DNA of 9,074 nt, from positions 1 to 9,074 of the forward strand of contig JAKAQR010000076.1 in NCBI GenBank assembly GCA_021819725.1, in the 5' to 3' direction. The first letter of the stretch is position 1; every line of letters starts with the position of its first letter. A program made the position numbers and the translations under genes. The notes beneath the pieces were generated by a model, which was given only the letters and a program-made list of their open reading frames with translations, ran no database searches and was not told the origin of the DNA. Of the stretch, positions 6,472 to 9,074 are shown piece by piece. The DNA is from Actinomycetes bacterium. Its GTDB lineage: Bacteria; Actinomycetota; Acidimicrobiia; Acidimicrobiales; Acidimicrobiaceae.

Positions 6472-6798
6472 TTGGATCTCGAAATTCCAATCCACGAGTT
6501 CGAAGCCATCCACAACGAGGAGGTCGAACTCATCGATGTACGGGAGGAGTGGGAGTATGTCGCCGGTCATGTCCCGGGCGCGGTTAACGTCCCTCTTTCA
6601 ACGCTCGCTGACAATCTCGATTCGATCCCAAAGACGCGCCACTATATCATCTGTGCCTCTGGTGCAAGGAGTCTTCGAGCCGCCGAAGCGCTGCGAAACG
6701 CTGGCTATGAGTCCGTCTCCGTTTCCGGTGGGACCATGGCATGGATCGAACGGGGCAACCGGGTGGCCACCGAGGACAGCGACCAGCAATCCGCCTAG
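6472..6798 (+). CDS. Single-domain rhodanese (sulfurtransferase)
   Basis: This 108-residue protein is a typical stand-alone rhodanese. It has the IDVRE strand (21-25), the GHVPGAVNVP motif (32-41), and the active-site loop CASGARS (61-67). Cys61 carries the persulfide, and the CxxGxRS pattern is that of GlpE/PspE-like thiosulfate and persulfide sulfurtransferases. It ends with the usual GGTMAW (86-91) helix start. No signal peptide is seen, so it acts in the cytoplasm, moving sulfane sulfur from thiosulfate or a persulfide carrier to cyanide or thiols. The start is TTG at 6472, supported by GGAGGAA at 6461-6467 with six-base spacing from GGAGG; no ATG upstream in frame is usable. The upstream palindrome suggests induction by sulfane sulfur or metal. 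The next gene on the same strand, the acyl-CoA synthetase, begins 121 bases later and may be read separately. Confidence 0.92.
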   Translation: MDLEIPIHEFEAIHNEEVELIDVREEWEYVAGHVPGAVNVPLSTLADNLDSIPKTRHYIICASGARSLRAAEALRNAGYESVSVSGGTMAWIERGNRVATEDSDQQSA

Positions 6799-6853
6799 TC
6801 GCAAGTCCAACACTGGCGACTCCCCTCTGCACTATGGTTCCGTAGTCTCACAC

Positions 6854-6881
6854 TTGGTTTTCCGTTGAATACGCGATAAAT
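6854..6881 (+). promoter_or_regulatory. Possible promoter of the acyl-CoA synthetase gene
   Basis: TTGGTT (6854-6859) and ATAAAT (6876-6881) are 16 bases apart and lie 38 bases before the proposed ATG. Both deviate from consensus. If used, transcription would begin close to the palindrome at 6891-6905. Confidence 0.25.
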
Positions 6882-6890
6882 TGGCTCCTA

Positions 6891-6905
6891 GCGGCATCAT
6901 GCCGC
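6891..6905 (+). promoter_or_regulatory. Perfect palindrome just before the acyl-CoA synthetase ribosome site
   Basis: GCGGCATCATGCCGC has 7-base arms around one central base, followed by AAAAAGGGGGAG. As DNA it could bind a dimeric repressor at the transcription start; as RNA it can form a five-pair stem (GCGGC/GCCGC) next to the Shine-Dalgarno sequence. It contains an in-frame ATG (6899) that would give a longer N terminus, which I consider less likely than 6920. Confidence 0.4.
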
Positions 6906-6919
6906 AAAAAGGGGGAGTC

Positions 6920-8884
6920 ATGACCACTATCGAAAATCTACCTGATCTGCCGCCGATGGTCCGCGACAGTCGTCCTATGGAGCCCACACTACCGCCGTCC
7001 TCGCGTCTGCCTGTGCGTAATGAGGCCGAGTTCTTCGAGTTGTATCAGCGCTCCTTGGCTGACCTTGGAGCCTACTGGCAGGGGGTAGCAGGCACTTTCG
7101 AGTGGATCGATGGTTGGCCAGCTTCAGTCACTTTGGGTGGCAGCTTTGCCGACGGCTATCGATTTTTTGACGGTGCCACAATGAACGTCAGCGTCAACTG
7201 CATCGATCGCCACGCTCGCAGCGATCCTGACAGGGTTGCCCTACATTGGGTCGGTGAGGACGGGACTGAGCGCGCCTGGACCTACGAGCAACTCCTTGAC
7301 ACTACGGCTCGTTTTGCCAAGGCCCTGTCCAATCTTGGCGTGACAAAAGGTGACCGAGTAGCGATCTTTCTCCCGAACTTGCTGGAGACATTCGCCGCTG
7401 TTCACGCCTGCTTCCGTATCGGAGCGATTTACAACATCATCTTCTCGGGTTTTTCAGCCAATGCTCTAGCCGACAGGATCGTCGACACCTCGGCCAAGGT
7501 GGTCATCACGGCCGATGGGTCAATGCGGCGTGGCCGACCGGTAGCCCTCAAAGCAACGCTTGACAGTGTGCTCGATCGGTTGCCAAGCGTCAAACACGTC
7601 GTTGTCGTTCGTCGAACCGGAGCAAATGTCGCGATGCAAGCCGACCGAGATCACTACTTCGACGAGCTCATTGCGACAACGCTCGACCGTGCCGATCCAG
7701 TCGCGATCGAAGCGAACGAGCCAGCCTTCATCATCTACACAAGCGGAACGACGGCCAAGCCCAAAGGACTCGTCCACAGCGGCGTAGGGTTCCTCATCGG
7801 AACGTACCACGATGTCTTGTGGTCACTTGACCTGGGCCCAGAGGACGTCTATTGGTGTACCGCCGACACTGGGTGGCTGACTTTCCCGATCTTTGAACTC
7901 GTTGGCGGGCTTGCCCACGGGGCGACAATGGTGGTCTACGAAGGGGCACTCGACTATCCCACGCCTGATCGGGCCTACGAACTCATCGAGAGGCTCAAAA
8001 TCACCAAGATCTTTACAGCTCCAACTTTCCTACGAATGTTAGCTCGCAACGGCGATGATCTCGCCAAATCGCACGACCTCTCTACCCTCCGATTGATCGG
8101 TCTCGTTGGGGAGCCGCTTGACGCGAAGACATGGAACTGGGTTCGCAACAATGTCGGCGATGGTACCGTTGAGATCAACAATACCTATGGCCAGTCCGAA
8201 ACTGGAAGTGCATGGACTTCATCGGCAGTCGGCGTCACACGCTCCAAGCCTGGCTCCTGTGGTCTCGCCCTGCCCGGGCATGCGTGGTCGATTCTCGACG
8301 AATCAGGAGCGCCTGCCGGCGTCGGGAGAGTCGGATACCTGGTGATTACCCAGCCCTTCCCCACGATGTTCCGCACCATCTGGAACGATCCAGAGCGCTA
8401 TCGGGCGCAGTATTTTACCCGCTTCGGTCCAGAGCGATACGATACCGCCGACGCTGCTCTCGTAGACAGTGACGGTCACATCTGGGTCGTTGGACGCGTT
8501 GACGGCGTCATCAACGTCGCGGGCCACCGTCTCTCTACCATGGAGATGGAGAGCGCACTCTTGAGCGTGCCAGGAGTGGCAGAAGCCGCAGTCGTTGGTG
8601 TGGATGACGAGACTAAGGGTCAAGTGCCCGTCGCCTTCGTATCGCTTGGCGCCTCCGCCGTGGACATCACCGAAGACCTGCTCAAACAGAAAATCACCGA
8701 TGAAATTGGAGCGATCGCGCGACCAAAGAGCGTCTACCTACTCTCGACCATGCCGCGGACGCGCTCGGGCAAGATCGTCCGCCGGCTGCTAAAGGAGCTT
8801 ATTATTGACGGTCAAGCCAGTGGAGACATTACCGGTCTTGAGGATCCCGATGTCCTGGCCAAGCTAGAACAGGAACTGCGCTAA
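6920..8884 (+). CDS. AMP-forming acyl-CoA synthetase, Acs/PrpE-like, probably not acetate-specific
   Basis: The enzyme converts a carboxylate, ATP and CoA to acyl-CoA, AMP and PPi. From the ATG at 6920 it has 654 residues, like bacterial Acs. Residue numbers use that start. An Acs-type N-terminal cap with FFELYQRSLADLGAYW lies at about 38-53. Other motifs are IIYTSGTTAKPKGLVHS (271-287, the ATP loop), GLVGEPLD (394-401), TYGQSETG (422-429), YDTADAA (507-513), GRVDGVINVAGHRLSTMEME (525-544, hinge), and RTRSGKIVRR (613-622) with catalytic Lys618. Unusual: where acetate-specific Acs has WWQTE, this protein has YGQSE. Thus the pocket-closing Trp414 of Salmonella Acs is Gly424 here, and the GHSY helix is replaced by FPIFE. 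A longer or branched acid is therefore likely. ATG 6920 follows GGGGGAG closely; a TTG at 6881 and an ATG at 6899 are alternatives. Confidence 0.9.
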   Translation: MTTIENLPDLPPMVRDSRPMEPTLPPSSRLPVRNEAEFFELYQRSLADLGAYWQGVAGTFEWIDGWPASVTLGGSFADGYRFFDGATMNVSVNCIDRHARSDPDRVALHWVGEDGTERAWTYEQLLDTTARFAKALSNLGVTKGDRVAIFLPNLLETFAAVHACFRIGAIYNIIFSGFSANALADRIVDTSAKVVITADGSMRRGRPVALKATLDSVLDRLPSVKHVVVVRRTGANVAMQADRDHYFDELIATTLDRADPVAIEANEPAFIIYTSGTTAKPKGLVHSGVGFLIGTYHDVLWSLDLGPEDVYWCTADTGWLTFPIFELVGGLAHGATMVVYEGALDYPTPDRAYELIERLKITKIFTAPTFLRMLARNGDDLAKSHDLSTLRLIGLVGEPLDAKTWNWVRNNVGDGTVEINNTYGQSETGSAWTSSAVGVTRSKPGSCGLALPGHAWSILDESGAPAGVGRVGYLVITQPFPTMFRTIWNDPERYRAQYFTRFGPERYDTADAALVDSDGHIWVVGRVDGVINVAGHRLSTMEMESALLSVPGVAEAAVVGVDDETKGQVPVAFVSLGASAVDITEDLLKQKITDEIGAIARPKSVYLLSTMPRTRSGKIVRRLLKELIIDGQASGDITGLEDPDVLAKLEQELR

Positions 8885-8953
8885 CCCGCCCGTGACTGTG
8901 CTGCTTGCGTCACGCAAACGACGAGCCTCTCGCTGAGTAATCTGCGCGGGTTA
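8882..8953 (+). terminator. Nested inverted repeats after the acyl-CoA synthetase
   Basis: TAACCCGC (8882-8889, starting within the last sense codon/stop junction) pairs with GCGGGTTA (8946-8953). Inside are CGTGAC/GTCACG (8891-8896 and 8909-8914) and CGAG-CCT-CTCG (8922-8932). A branched RNA of three stems is possible and may act as a 3' transcript boundary. There is no U tract, so this is a candidate only. Confidence 0.35.
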
Positions 8954-9001
8954 CAGTAGTCGACGCACGCATGTACCATGAGAGACTCCGTGACCTTAGG
9001 T

Positions 9002-9069
9002 GAGTTGGCGCTGTCTCAACATATACACCCGCAGACGACATAGGACAGGCAAGATGTCCGTGCCAACTC
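9002..9069 (+). other. Possible structured leader with an edge start codon
   Basis: GAGTTGGC (9002-9009) pairs with GCCAACTC (9062-9069). Inside it, GGACA (9043-9047) pairs with TGTCC (9055-9059), and GTCT (9013-9016) can pair with AGAC (9033-9036), giving a three-way-junction-like fold. An ATG at 9054-9056 begins MSVPTRR and stays open to the window edge; it lies inside the fold, so the structure could control translation of a gene to the right. It matches no riboswitch class I know. Confidence 0.3.
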
Positions 9070-9074
9070 GTCGC

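Noticed and set aside
6472..8884. Rhodanese and acyl-CoA synthetase as one functional operon
   Set aside because: A 121-base gap with its own promoter-like sequence and palindrome, and no known metabolic link between the two, make separate units at least as likely.

Overview
The window (about 57 % GC by eye, actinobacterial-looking TnpB relics, one gene with a probable leaderless start) most resembles a moderately GC-rich actinobacterium. An Acidimicrobiia-like acidophile is a guess from gene style and composition only; no rRNA or marker gene is present to prove it. No complete novel system is visible. The window is a set of ordinary housekeeping and metabolic genes set among long, decayed, mobile-element-scarred intergenic stretches.

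Layout. Positions 1-84 (minus) hold the start of a short ORF resembling the conserved peptide found with group II introns, running off the left edge. Next to it at 103-478 (minus) is a multi-frame relic of a TnpB (IS200/IS605/IS607-type) nuclease carrying the RuvC-I and RuvC-II motifs. Positions 479-1149 hold nothing I can assign. A minus-strand gene for a 205-residue membrane-anchored protein (1150-1767) is divergent from a plus-strand pair: a GNAT acetyltransferase (1906-2769) and an SDR oxidoreductase (2771-3562) only one base apart. Positions 3563-4078 are gene-poor. A second TnpB relic, this time the N-terminal part (4079-4288, minus), lies behind a PAP2-family phosphatase (4400-5041, minus). 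A gene-poor stretch of about 1.4 kb (5042-6471) contains two perfect hairpin-forming inverted repeats. The right part carries a small rhodanese (6472-6798) behind a CsoR/CstR-like palindrome, then an AMP-forming acyl-CoA synthetase (6920-8884) with its own palindrome before the ribosome binding site. Past the synthetase come two nested stem arrangements, the last ending in a possible start codon for a gene outside the window.

Functional reading. GNAT and SDR are probably translationally coupled, but their substrates are unknown. Rhodanese would handle persulfide or thiosulfate sulfur, and its operator-like palindrome suggests control by a sulfane-sulfur or copper sensor of the CsoR family, which is not encoded here. 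The acyl-CoA synthetase follows on the same strand, but a 121-base gap with a promoter-like sequence and a palindrome suggests separate control. Its substitution at the acetate-specifying tryptophan argues for a larger acyl substrate than acetate. Best leads: the rhodanese operator, the YxxxR catalytic motif of the SDR, the altered synthetase pocket, and the two TnpB fragments lying in the same orientation and gene order 3.6 kb apart.
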